A DNA stretch of 55,480 nucleotides. Origin: Candidatus Hydrogenedentota bacterium (lineage in GTDB: Bacteria; Hydrogenedentota; Hydrogenedentia; Hydrogenedentales; CAITNO01). Made by a program: the position numbers and the translations under genes. The stretch covers positions 1 through 55,480 of the forward strand of contig JAAYBR010000059.1 of NCBI GenBank assembly GCA_012730045.1, given 5' to 3'. This document shows, in pieces, positions 37,800-46,121 of the stretch. The notes under the pieces are model-generated. The model had not been told where the DNA came from. It ran no database searches and saw only the letters and a list, made by a program, of their open reading frames with translations. Numbering within the stretch: position 1 is the first letter of the stretch; every line of letters begins with the position of its first letter.

Positions 37800-38425
37800 G
37801 TCCGGCCTCCTTCCAGCACGCCGCGCCGCTCCAGACAGAGGGCCAGCCGCCGCCGCGCCTCGCTGATGCGCGATTTCACGGTGCCCACGGGGCACTCCAG
37901 AACGGCGGCGATGGCCGCATAGTCCATGTCGCGCTCCACCCGCAGGGCGAAGGCCTCCCGGTACTCCGGCGTCAGGCCGCCGAGGCACCGCCCCAGCGCC
38001 TCGCGCAGTTCCCCCGCCTCGGCGTTCTTTGCGGGGGAGTCGGCGGGCCCGGAGACGGCTTCACGCATCGGGGCGTCCCCGTCAAAGGGGTTTCCCGCCG
38101 CCACCTCGCGGTCGCGGCCCTTGCGGGTGCGGTCCCGGTGTAGGTTCCGCGAGAGATTGACGACGATCCGGTGCATCCAGGTGCCGAAGGCCGCGTCGCC
38201 CCGGAATCCGCCCAGGCTGTTCCAGGCGCGCAGGAAGGCCTCCTGCGCGAGGTCGCGGGCGTCCTCGCGGTTTCCCGTGAGCCGCCACGCCAGGGCGTGC
38301 ACATGATTTTGGTGTCTGCGCATCAACTCGGCAAAAGCCTCCATGTCCCGGTCCGCGGCGCGCGGAACCAGGTCTTTGTCGTCAAGGGCGGCGGGGGGTT
38401 CCACCCCGTCCGGGGGCGCGGCCAT
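37796..38425 (-). CDS. ECF-family RNA polymerase sigma factor
   Basis: The 209-residue protein has sigma region 2 (AFAELMRRHQNHVHALAWRL, then DARDLAQEAFLRAW at 54-67 and FGTWMHRIVVNLSRN) and region 4 (LTPEYREAFALRVERDMDY followed by the helix-turn-helix VGTVKSRISEARRRL). Between them is a longer than usual linker rich in Gly/Pro/Ala. AAAGGAA lies before the ATG. It is translationally coupled to the membrane anti-sigma candidate. The regulated genes are unknown; a possible self-directed ECF-like promoter lies just upstream. Confidence 0.93.
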   Translation of the reverse strand: MAAPPDGVEPPAALDDKDLVPRAADRDMEAFAELMRRHQNHVHALAWRLTGNREDARDLAQEAFLRAWNSLGGFRGDAAFGTWMHRIVVNLSRNLHRDRTRKGRDREVAAGNPFDGDAPMREAVSGPADSPAKNAEAGELREALGRCLGGLTPEYREAFALRVERDMDYAAIAAVLECPVGTVKSRISEARRRLALCLERRGVLEGGRT

Positions 38426-38442
38426 GGTGCGTTCCTTTCCCT

Positions 38443-38470
38443 GTGAGACCCCGTTTTTCCGGGGAGGTTC
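38443..38470 (-). promoter_or_regulatory. Possible ECF-type autoregulatory promoter
   Basis: On the minus strand GAACCT (38470-38465), a 16-bp spacer containing CCCCGGAAAAACGGGG and TCTCAC (38448-38443) fits an ECF pattern (GAACnT, 16 bp, TCT). The predicted start lies so close to the ATG that the ribosome site would be at the very 5' end, which weakens the case. Confidence 0.25.
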
Positions 38471-38517
38471 GGATAGTGTACCGCAGGCCGGGGGGGCGGG
38501 GGAATGCGGGGGACGAT

Positions 38518-38544
38518 ATGGACACTATGGACGGGATGGACAGA
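38518..38544. repeat. 9-nt tandem repeat (ATGGACNNN, three units)
   Basis: ATGGACACT, ATGGACGGG and ATGGACAGA follow one another exactly, in the spacer between the sigma gene and recO. Similar in unit length to the repeat at 23122-23157. Confidence 0.8.
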
Positions 38545-38634
38545 GAGGCGGGCCTGCCCGCGCGGACCGCTCTCTCCCCAGGCGATTTCCGCCCCGTTTT
38601 CAACCGGAAACCGGGCTTCCGCGCCCCGCGCCGT

Positions 38635-38664
38635 TTGCGCCTTTGAGGGGCACGATGGTATGAT
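38635..38664 (+). promoter_or_regulatory. Sigma70-type promoter of recO-lepA
   Basis: TTGCGC (38635-38640), an 18-bp spacer and TATGAT (38659-38664); predicted start near 38671, 50 bases before the TTG start codon of recO. Confidence 0.5.
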
Positions 38665-38720
38665 TTCGCCGCGTGTTTCCGAACCGAGGCGGCCAGCACC
38701 CCCCAACGCTGGAGGCGGGA

Positions 38721-39470
38721 TTGTCCCAGCTCAAAACCGAAGGCATAGTGCTGCGCAAGGTGGACTTTGGCGACACCAGCGCGATCGTCAGTTTTCTCAC
38801 GCCGGACCGGGGGCGGATCGCGTGCCTGGCCAAGGGCATGCGCGGCAGAAAGAGCCCCTTCGCGCCGGTGCTGGACACCTTCAACCGCGTGGATCTGGTG
38901 TGCTACTGGAAGGACGGCCGGTCCGTCCAGACGCTCGGCGAGGTGTCCCCGCTGGACGTCTGGGGCGGTTTGAAGCGCGACGTGGACCGTTTCGCCCACG
39001 CCGCGTTTCTGCTGGAGATTTGTCTGCATGCCGCGGGGGAGGACGCCCCCTCGGAGATCCTGTACGGGGCGCTCGTGGACGGCCTGAGCGCGCTGGAGTC
39101 CGCCCCGGACAACGTGCGCGGCCTCACGGCGCTGGCGGCGTACCGCCTGCTGGCGGCGCTGGGGCTGGCCCCGGAGCTGGCCGCGTGCGCGGACACGGGC
39201 CGCGGCCCGGAGGCGGCGCGGTGGTTCTCGTGGGAGCACGGCCTGTCGGAGTCCCTGGGAAACCGGCGGGTGGGTCCGGAGGAGGTGGCGGCCCTGGGCC
39301 GGATGGCCTCGGAGGGCGCGCCGCCCGCCGCCGGCCCGCCGGCGGAGGCGGTGTTTGAGCTGATGGCCAGATTCACAGCCGGGCAGCTGGAAACGGATTT
39401 CCGGAGCCTGCGCGTGCTGCGCCAGGTTTCGGGCGGCGTCCGGCCGGCGGACGCCCGAGGAAAGGAATGA
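38721..39470 (+). CDS. recO: DNA repair protein RecO
   Basis: I place the start at TTG 38721 with GGAGG five bases upstream; the product then begins LSQLKTEGIVLRKVDFGDTS, which is the normal RecO N-terminus. A GTG at 38673 would add 16 unsupported residues just after the predicted transcription start. The 249-residue protein has the OB-fold N-domain (DRGRIACLAKGMRG) and a helical C-terminal region without the four-cysteine zinc site seen in some RecO proteins. RecO loads RecA onto SSB-coated DNA in gap repair. lepA begins at the base after its stop. Confidence 0.88.
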   Translation: MSQLKTEGIVLRKVDFGDTSAIVSFLTPDRGRIACLAKGMRGRKSPFAPVLDTFNRVDLVCYWKDGRSVQTLGEVSPLDVWGGLKRDVDRFAHAAFLLEICLHAAGEDAPSEILYGALVDGLSALESAPDNVRGLTALAAYRLLAALGLAPELAACADTGRGPEAARWFSWEHGLSESLGNRRVGPEEVAALGRMASEGAPPAAGPPAEAVFELMARFTAGQLETDFRSLRVLRQVSGGVRPADARGKE

Positions 39471-41285
39471 ATGAGCGTACCCCGGGAAAACATCCGCAAC
39501 TTCTGCATCATCGCGCACATTGACCACGGGAAGTCCACCCTGGCCGACCGGCTGCTCCAGCAGACGAACACGATAGACACGCGCAACCTGAAGGAGCAGA
39601 CGCTCGACAACATGGACATCGAGCGCGAGCGCGGCATCACCATCAAGTCGGTGGCCGTGCGCATGAATTACACCGCCGCGGACGGCCGGGAGTACGAGCT
39701 GAACCTCATTGACACGCCGGGGCATGTGGACTTCTCCTACGAGGTCTCCCGCGCCATGGCGGCCTGCGAGGGCGCGCTGCTGGTGGTGGACGCCGCCCAG
39801 GGCGTGGAGGCGCAGACCCTCGCCCACGCCTACAAGGCCGTGGCGGAGAACCTGGAGATCATCCCGGTCATCAACAAGGTGGACCTGCCCGCGGCGGACG
39901 TGGACGGGACGCGCCAGCAGATCGAGGAGGTCATCGGGCTTCCCGCGGACGACGCGGTGCTCGCCAGCGCGAAGTCGGGCCTCGGCACCGGGGAGGTGCT
40001 GGAGGCGGTGATCGCGCGGATCCCCGCGCCCAGGGGCGAACGGGATGTCCCGCTGCGCGCGCTCATCTTCGACGCGGTCTACAACATCTACCGCGGCGTG
40101 ATCGTCTTCGTGCGGGTCAAGGACGGCGTCCTGCGCCGCGGCCAGCGGGTCATGATGATGACCACCGGCATGCGCTACGAGGCGGTGGAGATCGGCACCC
40201 TCAAGCCCGAAATGGTCCCCTGCGACGAGCTGGCGGCGGGCGAGGTCGGCTATGTGATCTGCAACATCAAGACCCTCGAGGACACCCGCATCGGCGACAC
40301 GCTCACGGCGCTCGACCAGCCCGCGGCGGAGGCCCTGCCGGGCTACGAGGAGGTGAAGCCCGTCGTCTTCTCGGGCATGTACCCGGCCAACGCGACGGAC
40401 TACGAGGAGCTGCGCGACGCGCTGGACAAGCTGCACCTGAACGACTGCTCGTTCCAGTACCACGCGGACAGCAGCGACGCCCTCGGGCTGGGGTTCCGGC
40501 TGGGCTTCCTCGGCCTGCTCCACATGGAGATCATCCAGGAGCGGCTGGAGCGCGAGTTCGGCATGAACCTCGTGGTCACCATGCCGAACGTGGCCTACAC
40601 CATCACCACGACGGACGGCGCCGTGACGGTCATCGAGAAGGCGTCGCAGATGCCGCCGGCCGGCGAGATCCAGACGATCGAGGAGCCGTACATCGAGGCG
40701 GACATCCTCTGCCCCACGCAGTACCTGAGCACGGTCATCGAGCTGTGCAAGAAGAAGCGCGGCATCCACGTGCGGGTGGACTACATTGACGGGAAGCGCT
40801 GCATGGCGGTCTACCAGATGCCGCTGGCGGAGATCGTCATTGACTTCTACGACAAGCTGAAATCCTGCACCCGCGGCTACGGGTCCCTGGAGTACCGCAT
40901 CATCGGCAACCGCCCCGGCGACCTCGTGAAGCTCGACATCATGCTCAACGGCGATGTCATAGACGCGCTGTCCACCATCGTCCACCGGGAAAACTCGGTG
41001 TACCTGGGCCGGGCGCTGGCGTCGAAACTGCGCAAGCTCATCCCCCGCCAGCAGTACGAGATCGCGATCCAGGCGGCCATCTCCCGGAAGATCATCGTGC
41101 GCGAGACCGTGAAGGCCGTGCGCAAGAACGTCACGGCGAAATGCTACGGCGGCGACATCACCCGCAAGCGCAAGCTCCTCGAAAAGCAGAAGGAGGGCAA
41201 GAAGCGCATGAAGCAGGTGGGCACCGTCGAGGTGCCCCAGGAGGCCTTCATGGCGCTCCTCAAGGTCAACGAGGAGGACACCTGA
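39471..41285 (+). CDS. lepA: Elongation factor 4
   Basis: The 604-residue translational GTPase has G1 AHIDHGKS at 15-22, the switch I segment ERERGITIKS, G3 DTPGHVDF, G4 NKVD and G5 SAK, followed by the EF-G-like domains and the LepA-specific C-terminal domain (ITRKRKLLEKQKEGKKRMK). It acts on ribosomes, promoting back-translocation or early elongation steps. AAAGGA precedes the ATG by about seven bases. The signal peptidase gene follows with an overlap, the usual lepA-lepB order. Confidence 0.98.
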   Translation: MSVPRENIRNFCIIAHIDHGKSTLADRLLQQTNTIDTRNLKEQTLDNMDIERERGITIKSVAVRMNYTAADGREYELNLIDTPGHVDFSYEVSRAMAACEGALLVVDAAQGVEAQTLAHAYKAVAENLEIIPVINKVDLPAADVDGTRQQIEEVIGLPADDAVLASAKSGLGTGEVLEAVIARIPAPRGERDVPLRALIFDAVYNIYRGVIVFVRVKDGVLRRGQRVMMMTTGMRYEAVEIGTLKPEMVPCDELAAGEVGYVICNIKTLEDTRIGDTLTALDQPAAEALPGYEEVKPVVFSGMYPANATDYEELRDALDKLHLNDCSFQYHADSSDALGLGFRLGFLGLLHMEIIQERLEREFGMNLVVTMPNVAYTITTTDGAVTVIEKASQMPPAGEIQTIEEPYIEADILCPTQYLSTVIELCKKKRGIHVRVDYIDGKRCMAVYQMPLAEIVIDFYDKLKSCTRGYGSLEYRIIGNRPGDLVKLDIMLNGDVIDALSTIVHRENSVYLGRALASKLRKLIPRQQYEIAIQAAISRKIIVRETVKAVRKNVTAKCYGGDITRKRKLLEKQKEGKKRMKQVGTVEVPQEAFMALLKVNEEDT

Positions 41286-42325
41286 TCAGCGGCGACGCCC
41301 CAGACGCCCCCGCGGCGGACACGCCCCGCACCGCGCCCCCGCGCTGGGTGCTGTGGGTTCAGGTGTTCACCGGCCCGTGGAACCGGCGCAACCTCCTGGC
41401 GTGGATCGGTGTCATCGCCGCCGTCTTCGTGACCAAGGGCTGCCTCTTCGACCAGTACGTCATTCCCAGCGGCTCCATGGAGCCCACCCTGCACGGGGCC
41501 GAGCGCGGCGGCGACCGCGTCATCGCCAACAAACTCCTGTTCGGCCCGCGCATCCCCTTCACCACGGTGCGGCTGTGGAACTGGGCCGCACCCAAACGGT
41601 GGGACATCGTGGTCTTCCGGTCCGTGGATCCCGACTCCCCGTTCCCGGTGCTCGTGAAGCGGATCGTGGGCCTGCCAGGCGAAAAAATCCTGCTGAAAAA
41701 TGGAAAGGTGTTTGTGAACGGCGTGGAGACGCCGCTGCCGGAGGACATGGCGGACACGGTCAAGTACACCACCGAGTGGGTGCTGGAGAAGGAGGTTCTC
41801 CTCCGCCAGTTCCTGATGCTGGCCAAAAAAAACGAGCCCCTCGACATCCTCAACCCCCGCCACGAACCCGTGCAGCAGCTCTACCGCGACATGCGCCGCT
41901 TCCATCCCGCCGTGCGGGACCGCGACGTCGCGGCCCTGACGCCGGATGAAATGCGGGAAATCTGCAAAGGCCTCAGCCGCGAGTCCCTTAACACGGTCCG
42001 CCACCTGACGCTGCTCTCCATGCCCCGCATGGTCTACGGCGTCATGGACACGCCGGACCTCAGCGTCGTCCCCGAGGGCCACTACCTCTGCCTCGGCGAC
42101 AACAGCGGCGCCAGCCGCGACGGCCGCGTCTACGGATGGGTGCCCCGCGGCAATCTGCTGGGGCGTGTCTGCGCCGTCTGGTGGCCCTGGGAGCGCCGCC
42201 GCGACTTCACCGGATTCACCGGCACCTGGTGGGGCATGGCCCTGCTCTACGGCGGGCCCGCGGGCCTGCTGCTGTGGGAAGTCCTCCCCCGGGTCCGCCG
42301 CAGGCGCGGGGGCGGCCGGAAGTAG
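41282..42325 (+). CDS. lepB: Signal peptidase I with internal insertion and C-terminal membrane helix
   Basis: This type I signal peptidase cleaves Sec signal peptides at the outer face of the membrane. A membrane helix (LLAWIGVIAAVFVTKG) is followed by PSGSMEPTL, catalytic Ser65, and VLVKRIVGLPGE, catalytic Lys126, then GDNSGASRDGRVYGWVP; numbering assumes the start below. About 100 residues are inserted between these boxes, and a second hydrophobic segment lies near the C-terminus. No ATG or TTG is available at the front. A CTG at 41282 overlaps the lepA stop and has GAGGAGG just upstream; a GTG at 41348 is the alternative. Confidence 0.88.
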   Translation: MISGDAPDAPAADTPRTAPPRWVLWVQVFTGPWNRRNLLAWIGVIAAVFVTKGCLFDQYVIPSGSMEPTLHGAERGGDRVIANKLLFGPRIPFTTVRLWNWAAPKRWDIVVFRSVDPDSPFPVLVKRIVGLPGEKILLKNGKVFVNGVETPLPEDMADTVKYTTEWVLEKEVLLRQFLMLAKKNEPLDILNPRHEPVQQLYRDMRRFHPAVRDRDVAALTPDEMREICKGLSRESLNTVRHLTLLSMPRMVYGVMDTPDLSVVPEGHYLCLGDNSGASRDGRVYGWVPRGNLLGRVCAVWWPWERRRDFTGFTGTWWGMALLYGGPAGLLLWEVLPRVRRRRGGGRK

Positions 42326-42388
42326 GCGGACCGCGGACGCGCCTCCCCGTTCTCCGGCAAACCGGGGCGTTCGCGGGCGGCGGGTATC

Positions 42389-42417
42389 TTGCCATTTCAC
42401 CAGCCCGTGCCTATAAT
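42389..42417 (+). promoter_or_regulatory. Strong sigma70 consensus promoter
   Basis: TTGCCA (42389-42394), a 17-bp spacer and a perfect TATAAT (42412-42417); start predicted near 42424 for the membrane protein/hydrolase operon. Confidence 0.8.
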
Positions 42418-42477
42418 GGGACATCTTGTCAACATGGGGCGCCGCATGACATGAGTCCTTCCTCGCCAGAGGTCATC

Positions 42478-42954
42478 ATGGCCGAAAGTCCGGACAGTTA
42501 TGTTGTCCTGTACGCGATCCTGTGGCTGACGGCCTTTTTCCTGGCGGTGACGGTGTATATCCTCTCCAACCGCGCGCTCCAGCGGCAGCATCCCGGGGAA
42601 CCAATCGGATGGAGTGCCCGGTGGATTTCCCTGCTGGCCGCGCTGGCGCTGGCCACCCCCCTGGTCTGGTACGCCCACGCGTTCTGCTCGGAGCAGTTCT
42701 GCGTGATGAAAATGGCGGGGGAGGACATTGTCCTGGAGTTCGAGATCCCCCCCCGGGAAGTCCGGGCGGGATACGCGGTGTGCAAGGTTACCCTGGAGCG
42801 CGGAATGCTGTTCGGCAGACGCTGGTGCCGCATTGTGGTGCACACCCCCCCAAATGATTATTTCTACGGGCATCTCATCGTCTGCGAGGAGGGGGAGCGG
42901 GCGCTGGATCGGTACCGGGAGATCACGGGGCAGAAATGGAGCGACCTGCGTTAA
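42478..42954 (+). CDS. Unknown protein with two membrane segments
   Basis: The start at 42478 has AGAGG six bases upstream; an ATG at 42451 in the same frame would add nine residues. The 158-residue product has two hydrophobic helices (about YVVLYAILWLTAFFLAVTVY and ISLLAALALATPLVWYAHAF) and a beta-rich C-terminal domain of about 85 residues that would lie outside the membrane on the same side as the N-terminus. Two cysteines follow the second helix. I recognise no family. It is the first gene behind a consensus promoter and overlaps the hydrolase gene by 19 bases. Confidence 0.75.
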   Translation: MAESPDSYVVLYAILWLTAFFLAVTVYILSNRALQRQHPGEPIGWSARWISLLAALALATPLVWYAHAFCSEQFCVMKMAGEDIVLEFEIPPREVRAGYAVCKVTLERGMLFGRRWCRIVVHTPPNDYFYGHLIVCEEGERALDRYREITGQKWSDLR

Positions 42955-44021
42955 ACGCGGACGGAACGGCGCCGGAGGGGAGGGGGCTTTCCCGCCGGGA
43001 AGTGCTGGGCGGCGGCGCGGCCGCGGCCGCCGCGCTGGCGGCAGGCAAAACGGAGGGAGCGGGCGTGCCCGGGAAACATGTCCATGGCGGTCCGGGAGAG
43101 CGCCGCGCCGCGTTGTGGCGGCTGCTGGGCGACCTCCCGGAACGGCGCGCCCCGTCGGCGGAGCGCCGCAGCCCGGAGAGGCGCGAAGGCTTCACGCTGG
43201 AGCGCCTGACCCTGGACCTGAACGGCCTCCAGAAAGTCCCCGCCCTGCTGCTGGTTCCGGACAACGCGCGGGAGAAGGCCCCCGGCCTGCTGTACATCCA
43301 CTGGCACGGCGGGGATTATCCCGTGGGCAAGGAGGAACTGCTGGCGGGCACCCGGGCCATGCAGGGGGCCTACGCGCCGGAGCTGGCGAAACGGGGCATT
43401 GTCACCCTCGCCATAGACAGCTGGTGCTTCGGCGAACGGATGCCCTATCCGGACGACGGGGGCCGGGGCGAGTCGGACACGTTCAAGGAGATGCTCTGGA
43501 AGGGCCGGGTGCTGTTCGGCATGATGCTCTTTGACGAGTGGCAGGCCTTCCGCTGGCTGGCGGAGCACCCCCTGGTGGACCCGGACCGCATCGGCGTTTT
43601 CGGCATGTCCATGGGGGCGACCAAGGCGTGGTGGCTGGCCGCGCTGGAGCCCCGCGTCGCCTGCTGCATGGACCTGTGCTGCCTCACGGACTTCGACACG
43701 CTCATCGAGGAGAGGGGCCTGGGCGGGCACGGCATCTACTACTATGTGCCAAACCTGCTCAAGGAGTTCTCCACGGGGGACATCAACGCGCTCATCGCAC
43801 CGCGGCCCCGGCTCAGCCTGAACGGCCGGGAGGACAAGCTGACTCCCCCGCGCGGGGTGGAGCGGGTGCGCGACCGGGTCCTGCCGCTCTACGCCGCCGC
43901 CGGAAAGGCGGAAGACTGCCGCATCGAGCTGTTCGACTGCGCCCACGAGGAGCTGCCCGAGATGCGGCGCCTGATCCTGGACTGGATGGACCGGCATCTG
44001 GCGCGCCCAACGCCCGCCTGA
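42936..44021 (+). CDS. Tat-exported alpha/beta hydrolase
   Basis: The 361-residue protein has a twin-arginine signal (LSRREVLGGG at 18-27) and an alpha/beta-hydrolase fold of the dienelactone-hydrolase/acetyl-xylan-esterase kind: LLYIHWHGGDYP (oxyanion region), nucleophile Ser225 in GMSMG, an Asp in GREDKLTPP and a final His in CAHEELPE. Esterase activity on acylated sugars fits the neighbourhood. It starts inside the last codons of the upstream membrane protein gene and converges with the beta-helix gene. Confidence 0.88.
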   Translation: MERPALNADGTAPEGRGLSRREVLGGGAAAAAALAAGKTEGAGVPGKHVHGGPGERRAALWRLLGDLPERRAPSAERRSPERREGFTLERLTLDLNGLQKVPALLLVPDNAREKAPGLLYIHWHGGDYPVGKEELLAGTRAMQGAYAPELAKRGIVTLAIDSWCFGERMPYPDDGGRGESDTFKEMLWKGRVLFGMMLFDEWQAFRWLAEHPLVDPDRIGVFGMSMGATKAWWLAALEPRVACCMDLCCLTDFDTLIEERGLGGHGIYYYVPNLLKEFSTGDINALIAPRPRLSLNGREDKLTPPRGVERVRDRVLPLYAAAGKAEDCRIELFDCAHEELPEMRRLILDWMDRHLARPTPA

Positions 44022-44032
44022 CCGGCGCCCCG

Positions 44033-46084
44033 TCACGGCGCGGCGGGCCGGTCCTCCGAGGGGTACAGTCCGACCTTTCCCGGGTCAAAGGGGGTGATGC
44101 CCAGCGCCAACGCCGGGGAGTCCTGCCGGAGCCGGTAGTCGCCCGCGGCGGCATCCACGAAGCCCGGGTCGCCCTCCAGCAGGTTGTTCTCAAACACGAT
44201 GCCCGGCAGCGCCTTTTCCTCGATGCGGTCCCACTTTCCGCCCGAACAGACGTTGCGGGCGATGCGGATGCCGTGGGGGGCCTTGGGGTCCTCCTCGAGG
44301 ATGCGGGGCAGCTCGGGATACCGCTCGCTGTAAGGCGGCTTGGTGTAGGCGATGCCGGAGAGGGTCCCCTTCTCCTTCGCCTCGGCGATCCACTCGTCGG
44401 CGTGGTAGTGCGCCCAGCCCAGCGCCCGCGCGTCCACATGCACCGCCGGGACGCAGTCCACAAAGACGTTGTTCTCGATGGCGCAGTCGCGCCCGCCGCC
44501 GATGAAGGCCGCCGCCGTCACGCGGACAAACAGGTTCCCCACAATGTCCGCCGACGCGAACATGTCGTCGAGATACACCCCCACGCACCCCTTGTTCTCG
44601 AATCCCTGAATGTCGTGGAGATAGTTTCCCCGGATGACGTTGCCGCGCATGGTCCAGTTGCGCCCGGCGTAGATGGCCCCGGCGTCGTTGGACTCCAGGC
44701 AGACGCGGTGTATCTCGTTGCCCTCGATGAGGTGGTCGTTGCCCCCGAAGCCGACGGCCATGTGCGGCGCGTCGTGGATCAGGTTGCGCAGCGCGCGGTT
44801 GCCCACCCCGTCGAGAGAGATGGCGGTCTGGTACATGCGGCTCCAGCGGCCGTAGTCCCAAATGTGGTTGTTCTCCGCCGCGTGCCCGGCGGGGGTCAGG
44901 GTGGTGCGGTCGCCGCCGGAGAGGCGGATGCCGTTGCGGCCCATGCCGTGGATGTCGCAGCCGGCCACGGTGTGCCCCGCGCCCCCCTCCGCCGACACCG
45001 CGCCGCCGCTGCCGTTGCGGAAGGTGCATCCGGAGACGCGCACGCCCGCGCCGCCGGACACGGAGACCACGGTGCCCCGGAAGCCCTCGAACACAAGTCC
45101 GCGCAGGGTGACATGGGACGCGTCCGCGAACACCGCCGCCGTGTCCGCCTTGGACACCATGACATCCCCCTCCCCCGGTGTATCGGGGGGCCAGAAGAAG
45201 AGCAGGCCCTTCTCGCGGTCCACAAACCATTCGCCGGGGCGGTCCAGCTCGCAGAGGAGATTGAAGGCGTAGTACCACTGCCCCACGCGGTAGCCGTAGG
45301 TGTGGTAGGGCGGCGTCAGCTCTATCGTTTTCGATTCCGGAAGGATGGCGGCAATCTTCTGCCGCTGGTCGGACCAGTCCCAGAACCAGTACCCGTGGAG
45401 CCAGGCGTCCCTCTCCTTCGTCCAGCGGGCCGGACGGTCCTCCTCATAGTGGAACTTGCCCGTGGTGCTGCCGGGGATGCCGTGGATCTGGTGCCCGTCC
45501 TTCTCGACCAGTCCGGCGATTTTGACAAACCCCTCGTCCGGCCAGCGGGAGAGCGTCATGGGCCGCCCCCGGAAATAGACTTGCAGCGTGCCATCGTCGG
45601 CCGCCCCATATTCCGTGATTCCGGCGGCGCGCAGGTCGGCCTGGAGCACATGGGGCGCGGCGTCTGGGACAAGGCGCGCCAGCGCGTCGGGATCGGACAC
45701 GGGGACGAATCCGCCCACCGTGCGGCCGCCGGAAAGGATGACCGTCTCCCCCGGCACCGCCCGGTAGACCACCGGGGCGTCGGCGCGGCCGGCATCGGCC
45801 GCCTCGAAGCGCACAGCGGCGTTGACGGGATAGACGCCCCCGCGCACAAGCACCTCCACCCCGCCCTGCGGGAGCCCCGTTGTCTCGATGAGCCGGCGCA
45901 CGGCGGCCCGGGTGCCGTCCAGCGTCGCCAGCGGCCCGTCCTGCGGGGCGGCGTCGGCGGCGGGGTTCACCCCCGAGGCGCTGTCATCGCCGTTCGGGGC
46001 GACGTAAAAGCGCGCGCCCGGCGTCTGCGCGAAAGAGACGGCGGAAACAAGCACAACAGCAAGCGCGAGAAGGGTCGGTTTCAT
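44033..46084 (-). CDS. Exported right-handed parallel beta-helix protein
   Basis: The 683-residue protein has a Sec signal peptide (MKPTLLALAVVLVSAVSFAQ) and the start common to many secreted beta-helix proteins (ARFYVAPNGDDSASGVNP). Coils such as VTLRGLVFEGFRG, VRVSGCTFRNGSGG and IRGNYLHDIQGFENKG run through residues about 320-560. Such proteins are mostly polysaccharide lyases or related hydrolases, but I cannot assign catalytic residues. It is the third gene of an operon with the propeller protein (37 bp upstream) and the alpha-galactosidase. Confidence 0.85.
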   Translation of the reverse strand: MKPTLLALAVVLVSAVSFAQTPGARFYVAPNGDDSASGVNPAADAAPQDGPLATLDGTRAAVRRLIETTGLPQGGVEVLVRGGVYPVNAAVRFEAADAGRADAPVVYRAVPGETVILSGGRTVGGFVPVSDPDALARLVPDAAPHVLQADLRAAGITEYGAADDGTLQVYFRGRPMTLSRWPDEGFVKIAGLVEKDGHQIHGIPGSTTGKFHYEEDRPARWTKERDAWLHGYWFWDWSDQRQKIAAILPESKTIELTPPYHTYGYRVGQWYYAFNLLCELDRPGEWFVDREKGLLFFWPPDTPGEGDVMVSKADTAAVFADASHVTLRGLVFEGFRGTVVSVSGGAGVRVSGCTFRNGSGGAVSAEGGAGHTVAGCDIHGMGRNGIRLSGGDRTTLTPAGHAAENNHIWDYGRWSRMYQTAISLDGVGNRALRNLIHDAPHMAVGFGGNDHLIEGNEIHRVCLESNDAGAIYAGRNWTMRGNVIRGNYLHDIQGFENKGCVGVYLDDMFASADIVGNLFVRVTAAAFIGGGRDCAIENNVFVDCVPAVHVDARALGWAHYHADEWIAEAKEKGTLSGIAYTKPPYSERYPELPRILEEDPKAPHGIRIARNVCSGGKWDRIEEKALPGIVFENNLLEGDPGFVDAAAGDYRLRQDSPALALGITPFDPGKVGLYPSEDRPAAP

Positions 46085-46121
46085 GATTTCTCCCGCGGCG
46101 GAGACCGGGGTCTTCCGCCGG

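Noticed and set aside
38426-38720. Small genes in the sigma-recO spacer
   Set aside because: The open frames have no ribosome sites and include the 9-nt tandem repeat and the recO promoter.
41141-41281. ATG at 41141 as the start of signal peptidase I
   Set aside because: It would place 47 codons inside lepA out of frame, with basic low-quality residues and no ribosome site.
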